Assembly: GCA_050485645.1 (NCBI GenBank)
Contig: JBJHBT010000010.1
Coordinates: 70,743 to 134,742, forward strand
Direction: 5' to 3'
Length of the DNA stretch: 64,000 bases
DNA from: JBJHBP01 sp050485645
GTDB lineage: Bacteria > Pseudomonadota > Gammaproteobacteria > Steroidobacterales > Rariloculaceae
This document shows, one piece after another, positions 1-8,458 of this stretch; within the stretch, counting starts at the first letter, position 1; every line of letters starts with the position of its first letter. The translations under genes and the position numbers were made by a program. The notes under the pieces were generated by a model, which ran no database searches, was not told the origin of the DNA, and saw only the letters and a list, made by a program, of their open reading frames with translations.

Positions 1-744
1 GTACGTATCGGCCTTTCTGCCTACGGCTTGCTGCTAATGGCGATATTATTTAGCTTTACATCAATGTGGGGCCGCCCTCAACTCGCAGCGGAGATGTGGG
101 CGATACACAATCCAAATTCCGTTCGAGCAGCTCAATACCTCTCCGAGCAACTACAAACGGATGGCTACTACGTGGCAGCCCACAGATTGATACAGAGTCT
201 CTCGGAACAACGACCTGATCACCCCGGCCTTCGCCTGCAAGCTCTGGGTCTGTCATGCATCACACGCCCCAATATCGACAAGTCAGAATCGGTAGAGACA
301 ATTTCCGACTTGCTAGCCACTGCCCGATTCTCTCATGGCGTAGTTGAAACGCTAGAGATATTGTACGGCTTGGTTGACAAAGGTAAGTGTCCAAGTATCG
401 ATGAGCGACAGCTCTACTTACTTGCTGAAGCCACAGCTAAGAATCCGGCTTTCCAAGAGCAAGCTATAGTGCATCACAACCTGCATGTGCTTATGTCTAG
501 GATGGGAGTGCTGCAATACGATCTCGACCTTACGATGCGACACCTCGAATTGGCGCTGGATAGCTATGCTACCGCCGCTACCCTGGAGGTCGCGATAGAG
601 GTACTCCATAGTGCGGGACTGGAGTCCATTGCTGAGGACTTCGTTGACCGCTATCGATCGCGCCCGCCGGGTAATTTGCTCCGCGTGCTGATATGGGAGC
701 GTCAGATACGCACCTTGATGTCAAAGCCGTCGGAGACGGCCTAG
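1..744 (+). CDS. C-terminal part of a membrane protein with a helical-repeat domain (5' end outside window)
   Basis: The reading frame is open from the first base, so the true start lies upstream. What remains begins with a hydrophobic stretch rich in Leu, Ile and Phe, likely the last membrane segment. About 220 residues follow that are predicted mostly helical, with TPR-like spacing of Leu, Ala and Tyr (segments around 'AAQYLSEQLQ', 'AAHRLIQSL' and 'MRHLELALDSY'). This shape fits glycan-handling or O-antigen-ligase-like membrane proteins that carry a C-terminal repeat domain, but I see no catalytic motif and assign no function. It is AT-richer than the genes after 6.6 kb. A perfect 6-bp hairpin (726-731 with 735-740) lies just before the TAG stop. 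The next genes on the same strand are glycan genes. Confidence 0.6.
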   Translation, partial: VRIGLSAYGLLLMAILFSFTSMWGRPQLAAEMWAIHNPNSVRAAQYLSEQLQTDGYYVAAHRLIQSLSEQRPDHPGLRLQALGLSCITRPNIDKSESVETISDLLATARFSHGVVETLEILYGLVDKGKCPSIDERQLYLLAEATAKNPAFQEQAIVHHNLHVLMSRMGVLQYDLDLTMRHLELALDSYATAATLEVAIEVLHSAGLESIAEDFVDRYRSRPPGNLLRVLIWERQIRTLMSKPSETA

Positions 745-1117
745 CGTGATACCCCATTAGCTTTACATAGCGGAACGATACATTCTCGAGAGCCGAACCT
801 CACCAACATCAATAGCCAAGGTGGCACTGGCGATGACAACGGGCAAATACCCGTTGGCGGAATTGAACGAATCTTTCGGCGTTCACCCAACTGGATTCAA
901 GATTGCAATTAGCCCTTGGCCGAGCGGAGAATGCACGAGGAGGATGCCCTGCCAAACAAAAAGGCCACTTTAAAGTCTCACTCACAAACACTCCACACTC
1001 ATGTGGTTCTATTTTTAGAAAAATCGTGTTCCAGAACACTCGAAAATCCAGAATTCGTTGTGCCTCGCAAGGTAAAGCGTCGAAAGTGTTGCAATCAATG
1101 ACCTCAAGGGCGCGAAG
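745..1117. other. Intergenic region, no convincing gene
   Basis: This 373-nt stretch separates the membrane-protein fragment from the glycan gene set. Several short frames run through it, but none has a good ribosome binding site or an identifiable family. One frame (761-973) contains a short stretch that faintly resembles the middle of a type IV pilin; it is discussed as a finding, not called as a gene. No clear promoter or U-tract terminator was seen. Confidence 0.5.
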
Positions 1118-2065
1118 GTGAATTTCAGGCCAAGGACCTTGGCGGGGGCACTCTTGTGGCCGGTCCTACTATTGTTCCTTCTCGTATCCATTCTGTCCGC
1201 TCTACAGTGGTATATGGACCTGGATCTCAACGCATTTGACCTACAAGACCTCTCCTTCAGTGCACTAGCACTTGCTACCGCAGCCCAACTGCTCGCGATG
1301 TTCATGACCATTCTCGCCTGGCATTGGAATCTGACTCTGCACAACGCGCAAGAACTTCGCTTGCTGCAATCTGTCGTCATGTCTGGATTCAGTGCGATTG
1401 GCAAATACACTCCGGGAAAGATCTGGGGAATGATTGCGAGGGGAGCTATGCACTACAAGCTTTCGCAAAAAAAATCCGAAGCCGTTCGAGCAACCGTTAT
1501 CGAGCAAATCGCTTTAGTGCATAGTGGCATCTCAATGGCGGCTTTGGGCTTTCTAACTTTTCATGGCTACACTATCCTTGCCGTCCTAGCGGCGATCATC
1601 GCTGCGGCTTCTTCCTGGTTTATCGCCATCGGCGGCAACCACTTCCACTGGTTTACATCCTTCTTCAAGAGAAAGTGTGAACTTACCCACATAGATTTCT
1701 CTAACGATAGCATCAACAGATGCTACCCCATCGTATTTCTTGTCTTGACTCTTATGTGGTTATTGGTGTCGATGGCTCTCTGGGCATGCGCTCACGCATT
1801 ATCCGATACCATCACCCCGGAGATCTCATTGATAGTGATGGTAACAACGCTATCCTTTCTCGGCGGATTCATAGCTTTTTTTTCGCCGGCAGGACTGGGC
1901 GTTCGAGAAGGCATCATCGTGGCGCTGCTGGGGCCGCATATCGGGGTACCTACCGCTTTATACGTTTCACTATTGCATCGATTGATTACCGCTGGCTGCG
2001 ACGTCGCGCTAGGACTGTTTTCACTACTTGCCATGAACGCCGCGCTTCCGCGGGCCAAGGAGTAG
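1118..2065 (+). CDS. YbhN/AglD/MprF-type integral membrane protein (lysylphosphatidylglycerol synthase transmembrane-like family)
   Basis: The product is 315 aa and very hydrophobic, with about seven or eight membrane segments. The 'GKYTPGKIWG' segment near residue 90, an 'EQ' pair about 30 residues later, and the C-terminal 'FSPAGLGVREG' motif are hallmarks of the UPF0104/YbhN/AglD family, related to the flippase half of MprF. There is no soluble lysyltransferase domain, so lysyl-PG synthesis is unlikely. Members beside glycosyltransferases are thought to move or present lipid-linked sugars; that role here is inference. The start is GTG with only weak ribosome-binding sequence. Three nucleotides separate its stop from the next ATG, so it heads a four-gene operon of glycan genes. 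Confidence 0.75.
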   Translation: MNFRPRTLAGALLWPVLLLFLLVSILSALQWYMDLDLNAFDLQDLSFSALALATAAQLLAMFMTILAWHWNLTLHNAQELRLLQSVVMSGFSAIGKYTPGKIWGMIARGAMHYKLSQKKSEAVRATVIEQIALVHSGISMAALGFLTFHGYTILAVLAAIIAAASSWFIAIGGNHFHWFTSFFKRKCELTHIDFSNDSINRCYPIVFLVLTLMWLLVSMALWACAHALSDTITPEISLIVMVTTLSFLGGFIAFFSPAGLGVREGIIVALLGPHIGVPTALYVSLLHRLITAGCDVALGLFSLLAMNAALPRAKE

Positions 2066-2068
2066 CCG

Positions 2069-2881
2069 ATGGAAATTCATCCGCTATTTGGGCCAACCGT
2101 AATCGAGAAAGGCTGGGTTCCTGCTCCAAGCTACCTTCTTCGACGCGACAGAGTACTACGCATGCTGGCGACAGAACGTCGTGGAGATCTCCTTGAGATT
2201 GGCTGCGGGGCTGGCACTTTGCTGTATGAACTTGGCGAGATGGGCTTCAACTGTAGTGCGCTGGAAAGTTCACCTGCCGCATTAGATACAGCGACCTATG
2301 TCAATGGGTCACGAGCGAGCATCTATTCGGAGCCCAACGCTCTTTGGTCAACTCGATTCGACTACTTAGTATCCATGGAAGTCTTAGAGCACATAGAGGA
2401 CGATAACGCTGCCCTGCTGCAGTGGCACCGCTGGCTCAAGCCAGGGGGCCAGTTGGTCATGTCCGTTCCGGCCCATCAGAGTAAATGGACTGTGTCCGAT
2501 GATTGGGCCGGCCACTTTCGTCGCTACGAAAAAGGCGGCTTGATCAAACAGCTCGTTTCCGTGGGATTCGATGTCATAGATTTCGAAACTTGGGGATTCC
2601 CCTTATCCAATCTACTGCTATCGTGGCGAGCGAACGCGCAAGGAAAGCAACTCAAGCAGCTAGAGGATCAGGGCAGCACTCGACAATCAAACAGCGAGCA
2701 GAGCGGCGTGAATCGGGACATAGCCCTCCGCCTCTACCCGTCACTGGATAGTTTACTCGGACGAATAGTGATGCGTATCTCATACAGGCTTCAGCACTTT
2801 ACCAAAACTAAAGACTGGGGTGTCGGCTATCTCGTTAAAGCAAGGAAGAGCATAGAAACAGGAGAATCCGATGCAGATTGA
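2069..2881 (+). CDS. Class I SAM-dependent methyltransferase
   Basis: The product is 270 aa with a class I methyltransferase fold. Motif I is 'LLEIGCGAGTLLYEL' near residue 41, followed by an acidic residue ('ALES') that would bind the SAM ribose. 'VSMEVLEHIED' is the motif II/III region and 'LKPGGQLVMSVP' is the post-II motif of the Methyltransf_11/UbiE-like group. Such enzymes in polysaccharide clusters usually O-methylate sugars or lipid carriers; the substrate here is unknown. The ATG lies 3 nt after the upstream stop. The 3' end overlaps the next methyltransferase by 11 nt, indicating translational coupling. Base composition is lower in GC than the pil genes downstream. Confidence 0.8.
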   Translation: MEIHPLFGPTVIEKGWVPAPSYLLRRDRVLRMLATERRGDLLEIGCGAGTLLYELGEMGFNCSALESSPAALDTATYVNGSRASIYSEPNALWSTRFDYLVSMEVLEHIEDDNAALLQWHRWLKPGGQLVMSVPAHQSKWTVSDDWAGHFRRYEKGGLIKQLVSVGFDVIDFETWGFPLSNLLLSWRANAQGKQLKQLEDQGSTRQSNSEQSGVNRDIALRLYPSLDSLLGRIVMRISYRLQHFTKTKDWGVGYLVKARKSIETGESDAD

Positions 2882-3686
2882 GGCTATCGGGGAGCGCGTA
2901 TTCGAGGATGCGTATCTAGCGTCTCCAAGCAGATACCTTATCTATCTCTTTCACATAGTCACATACAAATTCGCCATTCCGTATGTGCAGGGCAAGCGGG
3001 TCCTTGACTATGGATGCGGTAGCGGATATGGCACTCATGCCCTTGCACCGTACTGTAGCGAAATTATCGGCGCAGACATTGCACCTGACGCTATCCAATA
3101 TGCATCAAGTCACTACAACGCAGCTAATCTGCGATACCAATGCATCCAAAGTGCCAACGAAGCGGCGCTACCCTTTCCCGACGGTTCGTTTGATACGGTA
3201 CTTTCGTTCCAGGTAATTGAACACATTCCAGATACGTTTCATTACTTGTCGGAGATTGAGCGCATCTTGAAACCCGGTGGCACCTTTGTTTGCTCTACTC
3301 CGGATCGTTCCACTCGTCTCCTGCCGCTACAAAAGCCATGGAATATATGGCATATTCGCGAATACAACGATATCGAATTCCAAAAAATGATGAACTCCGT
3401 ATTCTCGGAAGTGGACGTTCTAAAAATGGGTGGCACCCCATCAGTGCTAGCCCCCGAGTTACGAAGAACCCAATTAGCTAAATGGTTGACTTTGCCTTTT
3501 ACACTTCCTTTGGTACCTGAGTTTTTTCGCTTAGCAGGATTACGCTTCATAAAAAAACTGCAGGCAGCCAACTTAAGGTCTGACGTTGACCACCAGAAAC
3601 CTTATGACTTCGGCGAAGATGATCTCCAGATATCGCGTGACGCAAATCCCAGCGTAAACTTGATCGCAATAAGCCGTAAGTCGTGA
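2871..3686 (+). CDS. Class I SAM-dependent methyltransferase
   Basis: The product is 271 aa. It has the glycine-rich SAM loop 'VLDYGCGSGYGTHAL' near residue 44, then 'GADIAPDAIQYA' (acidic ribose contact), 'FDTVLSFQVIEHI' and 'ILKPGGTFVCSTP', all standard for Methyltransf_11/25 proteins. It differs clearly from the methyltransferase immediately upstream, so the pair is not a recent tandem duplication. It overlaps the preceding gene by 11 nt and the following glycosyltransferase by a GTGA overlap, so the four genes probably form one transcript. The likely role is methylating a glycan or lipid-linked intermediate; the acceptor cannot be told from sequence. Confidence 0.8.
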   Translation: MQIEAIGERVFEDAYLASPSRYLIYLFHIVTYKFAIPYVQGKRVLDYGCGSGYGTHALAPYCSEIIGADIAPDAIQYASSHYNAANLRYQCIQSANEAALPFPDGSFDTVLSFQVIEHIPDTFHYLSEIERILKPGGTFVCSTPDRSTRLLPLQKPWNIWHIREYNDIEFQKMMNSVFSEVDVLKMGGTPSVLAPELRRTQLAKWLTLPFTLPLVPEFFRLAGLRFIKKLQAANLRSDVDHQKPYDFGEDDLQISRDANPSVNLIAISRKS

Positions 3687-4843
3687 GAAGACCCAAGCGT
3701 GAACTAGCCATTCTCGGAGTCTCGTATCTTTCGGACATGTACCCGAACGTGAGGCACAAGATATCGCTAATCCAGCAACTAGCCAGCCCTGCCGTTTACT
3801 TTCATAACCTCGGGGCTGGGGGCAGTTTCTATGGAGCAGCCAAGCGAAAACTGATTGCGAAAATCATTCTTTTCCTAAACTTCGCGTGGGGCCACATAAT
3901 TGTAATGTGCCGCGCGCTCTTCAGACCGTCCAACACCATATACGTAACCTACCCAGCGCCTTTGATTGTGCTGTTTTATTCACTTCTTCCACGCGGATGC
4001 CGCCCACGCATCTTGCTGGACGCATTTATATCTCTGTATGACACGGCTGTTAATGATCGTCGATTGCTCGAAGAATCGAACTGGAAGGCGCGGATACTGT
4101 TCCGCTTGGAGCAGAGGGCGTTTAGAACCTCTGATGCGATACTAGTCGACACAAGAGAGAACGCCGAGTACTACAGCTCGTTGTTCAACATATCGGAATC
4201 TCGATTCGTAGAGCTGCCTCTAGCAATTCCGGATCTGTCCGAACGTGCAGCTACTAATTTCAACTCGGCACAGCGCCCATTCACATGCTTATTTGTCGGA
4301 TCCATGGTTCCATTGCAGGGAGTCAACACAATCCTCGCATGCGCACGACTTCTCGAAAGCGAACTCAACATACGATTCTTAATCATTGGCGACGGCCAGC
4401 AAGGCCACCTCGTCAATGACTACGTAAAATCTCCGAGCTGCAGAAACCTGACTTGGCTAGATCGCATGCTCCCTACGGAGCAGTTGGTGAACGAGATTTC
4501 CAGCGCAAGCTTGTGCTTGGGAATATTCGGCACATCCGACAAGGCTGATCGAGTTTTCCCATTCAAACTTTATTACTACGCAGCCCTACGCAAACCGTTC
4601 ATCACAAGAGACTCGTCATGTCTACGCCGAATGGCGAGTCCGGAACTATTGTGCGACAACAACTCGCAGGCCCTGGCAAGAAAAATACTGGAGCTGTCTC
4701 GAACCCCCCACGAGCTAGCCCGCTGCACGAACGCATCCAGCCAGCTATACGAAAGCCGATTGAGCAGAAAAGTGCTGCGCGATAGGTTGGCATCTGTGCT
4801 GCAGATACCATCGACAAAAACGCGCCTAGAAGGCGACGTCTGA
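3683..4843 (+). CDS. Family 4-like glycosyltransferase (GT-B fold)
   Basis: The product is 386 aa. The second half carries the GT-B donor-binding pattern: 'FTCLFVGSMVPLQGVNTIL' (start of the C-terminal Rossmann domain), 'FLIIGDGQQ', and 'LGIFGTSDKADRVFPFKLYYYAA', in the position of the EX7E-type donor site. The N-terminal half ('YVTYPAPLIVLFYSLLP', 'DAFISLYDT') matches acceptor domains of GT4 enzymes that act at the inner membrane. The start is GTG, overlapping the upstream TGA by 4 nt. The best reading is a transferase adding a sugar to a lipid-linked or protein-linked glycan; donor and linkage are unknown. It ends an AT-rich operon, and the next gene is convergent. Confidence 0.75.
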   Translation: MRRPKRELAILGVSYLSDMYPNVRHKISLIQQLASPAVYFHNLGAGGSFYGAAKRKLIAKIILFLNFAWGHIIVMCRALFRPSNTIYVTYPAPLIVLFYSLLPRGCRPRILLDAFISLYDTAVNDRRLLEESNWKARILFRLEQRAFRTSDAILVDTRENAEYYSSLFNISESRFVELPLAIPDLSERAATNFNSAQRPFTCLFVGSMVPLQGVNTILACARLLESELNIRFLIIGDGQQGHLVNDYVKSPSCRNLTWLDRMLPTEQLVNEISSASLCLGIFGTSDKADRVFPFKLYYYAALRKPFITRDSSCLRRMASPELLCDNNSQALARKILELSRTPHELARCTNASSQLYESRLSRKVLRDRLASVLQIPSTKTRLEGDV

Positions 4844-4869
4844 CTCGGAAAAAACAAACTGCGCGCGGG

Positions 4870-5736
4870 CTATCTATTACTCTCCGTATCACGTTGATAC
4901 ATGAGCGCAGTAATTTGCTCAGATACCAGTCCCATCAGGAATATCACCACAGACGTCGTGATGAGAAGCATACTCATGTTCGTAAACCGGTATGCAGTAA
5001 CAAAAGTATACAAATAATAAGAAACGCCAATCAAGAATATCGTAAAGCTGAATGGCACGAAAATCTTCAGAGGTGAATAGAGAGTGCCAATTCGAAATAT
5101 AATCACCAAGAATCTTAGGCCGTCGGAAACGGGGGATATATGACTTTTTCCTATCCGTTTCGAAGCAGTTATAGGCAGATACCCAACGGCATAGCCAGCA
5201 CGAAAAAACGCCATTGTGATGGTCGTCGGATAGGAGAAACCATTGGGTAACAAATATAGAAACTGCCGGAACTTTCTTGCATTCACTGCGCGAAACCCAG
5301 ACGTCAGATCGACTATCTCCTGGCCCGTCATATAACTTGCCAGCCGGTTGTAAAAACGATTCGCGAAGTCCCTCGCTACACTTGCCTGCGACGCCGCATC
5401 GCGTGCACCAACGACCATGTCATAGCCGTCATGCAGCAACATGTTGATCAATTTCTTAACGTCTCCAGGATCGTGTTGCCCGTCCGCGTCCATAAGCACG
5501 ACGGTCTCCCCCTTGGCTTCACGGATGCCCGTCTTCACCGCTGCGCCGTTTCCCATCCCATAGACGTGACGTATGACTCGCGCACCTGCCTTCTCAGCGA
5601 TCGCCGCTGTTTCATCTGCTGACCCGTCGTCCACAACAAGAATTTCCGCATCAGGCAACGCCTCCCGCAGATGGGCTACTACACCTCCTACGGATCCAGC
5701 TTCGTTACGGGCGGGAATTACTATAGTAGTTTCCAT
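4870..5736 (-). CDS. Polyprenol-phosphate/dolichol-phosphate glycosyltransferase (GT2) with C-terminal membrane segments
   Basis: The product is 288 aa from the ATG at 5736. I chose this start because the family's N-terminus ('TTIVIPARNEAGSVGGVV') begins exactly here, although the frame stays open for about 160 further codons upstream. GT2 features are 'VVDDGSADET' (first Asp pair), 'VLMDADGQHDP' (the DxD-like metal site) and 'DLTSGFRAVN'. Two hydrophobic segments at the C-terminus anchor it in the inner membrane. This is the DPM1-like group that loads a sugar onto polyprenyl phosphate on the cytoplasmic face, feeding a periplasmic GT-C or ligase step. It runs convergent to the GT4 gene with a 26-nt gap and belongs to the same AT-rich block. 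Confidence 0.85.
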   Translation of the reverse strand: METTIVIPARNEAGSVGGVVAHLREALPDAEILVVDDGSADETAAIAEKAGARVIRHVYGMGNGAAVKTGIREAKGETVVLMDADGQHDPGDVKKLINMLLHDGYDMVVGARDAASQASVARDFANRFYNRLASYMTGQEIVDLTSGFRAVNARKFRQFLYLLPNGFSYPTTITMAFFRAGYAVGYLPITASKRIGKSHISPVSDGLRFLVIIFRIGTLYSPLKIFVPFSFTIFLIGVSYYLYTFVTAYRFTNMSMLLITTSVVIFLMGLVSEQITALMYQRDTESNR

Positions 5737-6372
5737 GCTGCACAACTCTCGTATGGTGATCAGCGAATAGTGTAGTTCTATCTCCCTCAAGAGCGAAGTA
5801 GGTGGTGCCGCATCATACTCCAATAGACATCGTTTTCTGAACGCCCCGAACTCGGATGAGTTCGAAACTGAAAGAACGAAAGACTCTTGTGGACCGCACC
5901 ACCGCGCGCATCTCCCACCGGAGGTTCCGTCTACTCGAAACCCCGCCACAAAGTCGAATAGCACAATTGATACGCCCGCCTGCAACCTCAGCCCCGGCAT
6001 ATCCTGCGAACGACGACTGAAATTATTCGCACAGACATCCCGAAATGGGTCGTGCCGTTCGCGAAACCGGGCGACAACCTGCCCGCCCCTGCCACGTGGC
6101 ACCCAAGGACGGACCCGATGCCGTATCACGACGCGCCTGCAAGCTGTAGTTCTCGCACCTGCAGATGGCGCGCGACCTGCTCCAAACTTCGTCCGCCACG
6201 ACTGCCTCGCCGGAGCGGCCATCTGACGAGACTCGATCCTCTTTAAAGAAGTGGCTGGCGAGACTCACCGTGTAGTCCGCACAAGTAGCGGTTGACTACA
6301 GGGTACTTCCGGAACAATGCCCTAAAACGAATAGTGCCGTTGTGTTCATAGCGCGTTAGATTCCACGAGGAG
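5737..6372. other. Gene-poor region between the glycan genes and the pil operon
   Basis: I see no gene I can support here. The minus-strand frame upstream of the GT2 start stays open, but its translation is Arg/Pro-rich and matches no family I recognise. A perfect 7-bp inverted repeat (6271-6277 with 6294-6300, 16-nt spacer) is present and could be an operator or chance. Composition shifts from AT-richer to GC-rich across this stretch, which marks the border of the accessory block. Confidence 0.5.
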
Positions 6373-6567
6373 TTGCTGCTACATTCTGGCCGTCAGCGTT
6401 GCAGGCGATCAAAGGCGACCTTGGCAAAATACGTTCCAGATCAAGCGCTAAAGCTGTCCGCGAATGACCGGGCAGCCTTAGTGGAGAACCTCATCCATTG
6501 TCTGGACAAGACTGATCCGTCATTGGATGCTCCGTGGCAGAAGGAGGCCGTGCTCGACCGCGACTGA
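6373..6567 (+). pseudogene. Truncated antitoxin-like gene (putative addiction-module component, TIGR02574-like)
   Basis: The open frame (TTG start, 64 codons) contains 'QALKLSANDRAALVENLI' followed by 'LDKTDPSLDAPWQKEAVLDRD'. This matches the pattern of small addiction-module antitoxins of RelE/ParE-type systems: a Leu-rich 'LsxxERaxLvexLlxSLD' helix, then 'dxxxxxxWxxEaxxR'. Intact members continue with an 'R...Y..G....I...EV' tail, which is missing because a TGA follows 'DRD'. A basic 'RHKREYRR' stretch appears in another frame just after the stop, suggesting a frameshift. No toxin gene lies next to it before pilB at 6688. I read this as the decayed remnant of a toxin-antitoxin locus. The start codon is uncertain. 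Confidence 0.5.
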
Positions 6568-6687
6568 TTCGCGTCACAAAAGGGAGTACAGGCGGTTGAC
6601 AGGTTCATCCGCCAGCCCTGAAAGTATCAGCGTCCGGAAGCCCCGGCGCCGGATTTTCATTGCTCCAGAAAGGAAGCTCGCGAGCCC

Positions 6688-8418
6688 ATGGCCGCCACCG
6701 CAACCCAAAACCCGCTCTCCGGCCTGCCCCGCCGGCTCGTCCAGGACGGTATCGTCTCGGAAGACGACCTGCTGGCCGCTCTGGAGGAACTGAAGGGCAA
6801 AACCGGCAATCTCGTGCCCTATCTGGTCGCCAACCGCATGGGGAATGCCCTCCAGATCGCCATTGCGGCGGCTCACGAGTTCGGGGTTCCGCTGCTGGAT
6901 CTGGACTCGGTGGAGATGGACCTGGAAGTGGTCCGCCTGGTGAAGGAACCGCTGCTGAACAAGCACCGGGTGCTGCCCATCCTGCAGCGCGGCAAGCGGC
7001 TGTATGTCGGCGTGGCCGATCCCACCAACATGCACGCCCTGGACGAGATCAAGTTCCAGACTTCGCTGCGCGTGGAACCGGTGGTCGTCGAGCAGGACAA
7101 GCTGGATCAGCGGGTGACGCGTGCCATCGAGGCCGTGGATACCTCCATGGGAAGCATGGAGGAAGACGACTTCGACATGGAGGCGCTGGATCGGCTGGAG
7201 GTCAGCGGGGGCGATGATGAGGCGGGTGGCGAGATCACGAACGCCGACGTCGACGATGCGCCGGTGGTCCGTTTCGTGAACAAGATCATGCTCGACGCGA
7301 TCAAGCGCGGCGCATCGGACATTCATTTCGAGCCCTACGAGAAGTACTACCGGATCCGGCTGCGTCAGGATGGTGTGCTCACCGAGATTGCCAAGCCGCC
7401 GGTGCAGCTGGCCATGAAGGTGGCGGCGCGGCTGAAGGTGATGTCGCGGCTCGACATCGCGGAGCGGCGCATCCCGCAGGACGGCCGCATCAAGATGAAG
7501 CTGTCCAAGAACCGGGCCATCGATTTCCGCGTCAACACCTGCCCCACGCTGTATGGCGAGAAGGTGGTGTGCCGCCTGCTGGATCCGTCCAGCGCGCAGC
7601 TGGGCATCGATGCACTGGGTTACGAGACGGACCAGAAGGAAGCCTACCTCCGGTACCTGAGCAAGCCCTACGGCATGATCCTCGTGACGGGGCCCACCGG
7701 AAGCGGCAAGACGGTGTCGCTGTATACCGGCCTGAACATTCTGAACACGGCCGACCGCAACATCTCCACGGCCGAAGACCCGGCCGAAATCAATCTGCCG
7801 GGCGTGAATCAGGTGAACGTGAATCCCAGGGTGGGCCTCACGTTCGCATCGGCCCTGCGCGCATTCCTGCGCCAGGATCCGGACGTGATCATGGTGGGTG
7901 AGATACGCGATCTGGAAACGGCGGAAATCGCCATCAAGGCCGCGCAGACCGGCCATCTGGTGCTCTCCACGCTGCACACCAACGACGCTCCCAAGACATT
8001 GTCGAGACTGGTGGACATGGGGGTGAAGCCCTACGCCATCGCCAGCTCCGTGAGCCTGATCATCGCCCAGCGCCTGGGCCGACGGCTGTGCGAGAACTGC
8101 AAGGAACCGATGGATGTGCCGACGGAGGCACTGCTCAAGGAAGGCTTCAGCCGGGAGGAAATTGAGGAAGGCTTCACGATTTACCATCCCAAAGGTTGCA
8201 GCCAGTGCACGAATGGTTACAAAGGCAGGGTGGGTATCTATCAGGTGATGCCGGTGTCCGAAACGACGGGCCGCATCATCATGGAAGGTGGCAACGCCAT
8301 GCAGATCGCCGACCAGACGAAAAAGGAAGGCGTGAAGGACCTCAGGCAGGCCGGACTGAAGAAAGTCAAGGACGGCATTACCAGTCTGGAAGAGATCAAC
8401 AGGGTTACAATCGAGTAG
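6688..8418 (+). CDS. pilB: Type IV pilus assembly ATPase PilB
   Basis: The product is 576 aa, the usual PilB/GspE length. It hydrolyses ATP in the cytoplasm to drive pilin polymerisation at the inner membrane. Residues from about 5 to 150 form the N-terminal MshEN/GspE-type domain. The Walker A motif GPTGSGKT is at residues 335-342, followed by the Asp box ('STAEDPAE'), Walker B ('DVIMVGEIRD') and His box ('STLHTNDAP'). A zinc-binding tetracysteine is formed by C468/C471 and C504/C507. The ATG is preceded by an AGGAAG-like ribosome binding site. It is followed by pilC and pilD, the conserved order, but pilA is not adjacent. Instead a glycan block lies upstream. Confidence 0.97.
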   Translation: MAATATQNPLSGLPRRLVQDGIVSEDDLLAALEELKGKTGNLVPYLVANRMGNALQIAIAAAHEFGVPLLDLDSVEMDLEVVRLVKEPLLNKHRVLPILQRGKRLYVGVADPTNMHALDEIKFQTSLRVEPVVVEQDKLDQRVTRAIEAVDTSMGSMEEDDFDMEALDRLEVSGGDDEAGGEITNADVDDAPVVRFVNKIMLDAIKRGASDIHFEPYEKYYRIRLRQDGVLTEIAKPPVQLAMKVAARLKVMSRLDIAERRIPQDGRIKMKLSKNRAIDFRVNTCPTLYGEKVVCRLLDPSSAQLGIDALGYETDQKEAYLRYLSKPYGMILVTGPTGSGKTVSLYTGLNILNTADRNISTAEDPAEINLPGVNQVNVNPRVGLTFASALRAFLRQDPDVIMVGEIRDLETAEIAIKAAQTGHLVLSTLHTNDAPKTLSRLVDMGVKPYAIASSVSLIIAQRLGRRLCENCKEPMDVPTEALLKEGFSREEIEEGFTIYHPKGCSQCTNGYKGRVGIYQVMPVSETTGRIIMEGGNAMQIADQTKKEGVKDLRQAGLKKVKDGITSLEEINRVTIE

Positions 8419-8428
8419 CTCCACATCA

Positions 8429-8447
8429 CCCGGCATTCTTCCGGGAG
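8429..8447 (+). promoter_or_regulatory. Small hairpin overlapping the pilC ribosome binding site
   Basis: CCCGG at 8429-8433 can pair with CCGGG at 8441-8445 (7-nt loop). The 3' arm runs directly into the GGGAGG ribosome binding site used by pilC. The hairpin could moderate pilC translation relative to pilB, but a 5-bp stem is modest evidence. Confidence 0.3.
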
Positions 8448-8458
8448 GCACGAATCCA

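Noticed and set aside
5737..6222. A 162-codon extension of the GT2 glycosyltransferase
   Set aside because: The GT2 family starts at the ATG at 5736. The upstream residues are Arg/Pro-rich and non-conserved in character, although the frame is open.
6271..6300. 7-bp inverted repeat with 16-nt spacer as an integration or operator site
   Set aside because: It is short, occurs once, and is tied to no integrase or regulator. Chance is likely in 950 nt of non-coding DNA.
6574..8451. A 625-codon open frame on the minus strand opposite pilB
   Set aside because: It mirrors pilB codons and is His-rich and featureless. The same reasoning removes the long antisense frames over murC (22286-23890), pgk (53992-55608) and gap (54903-56369).
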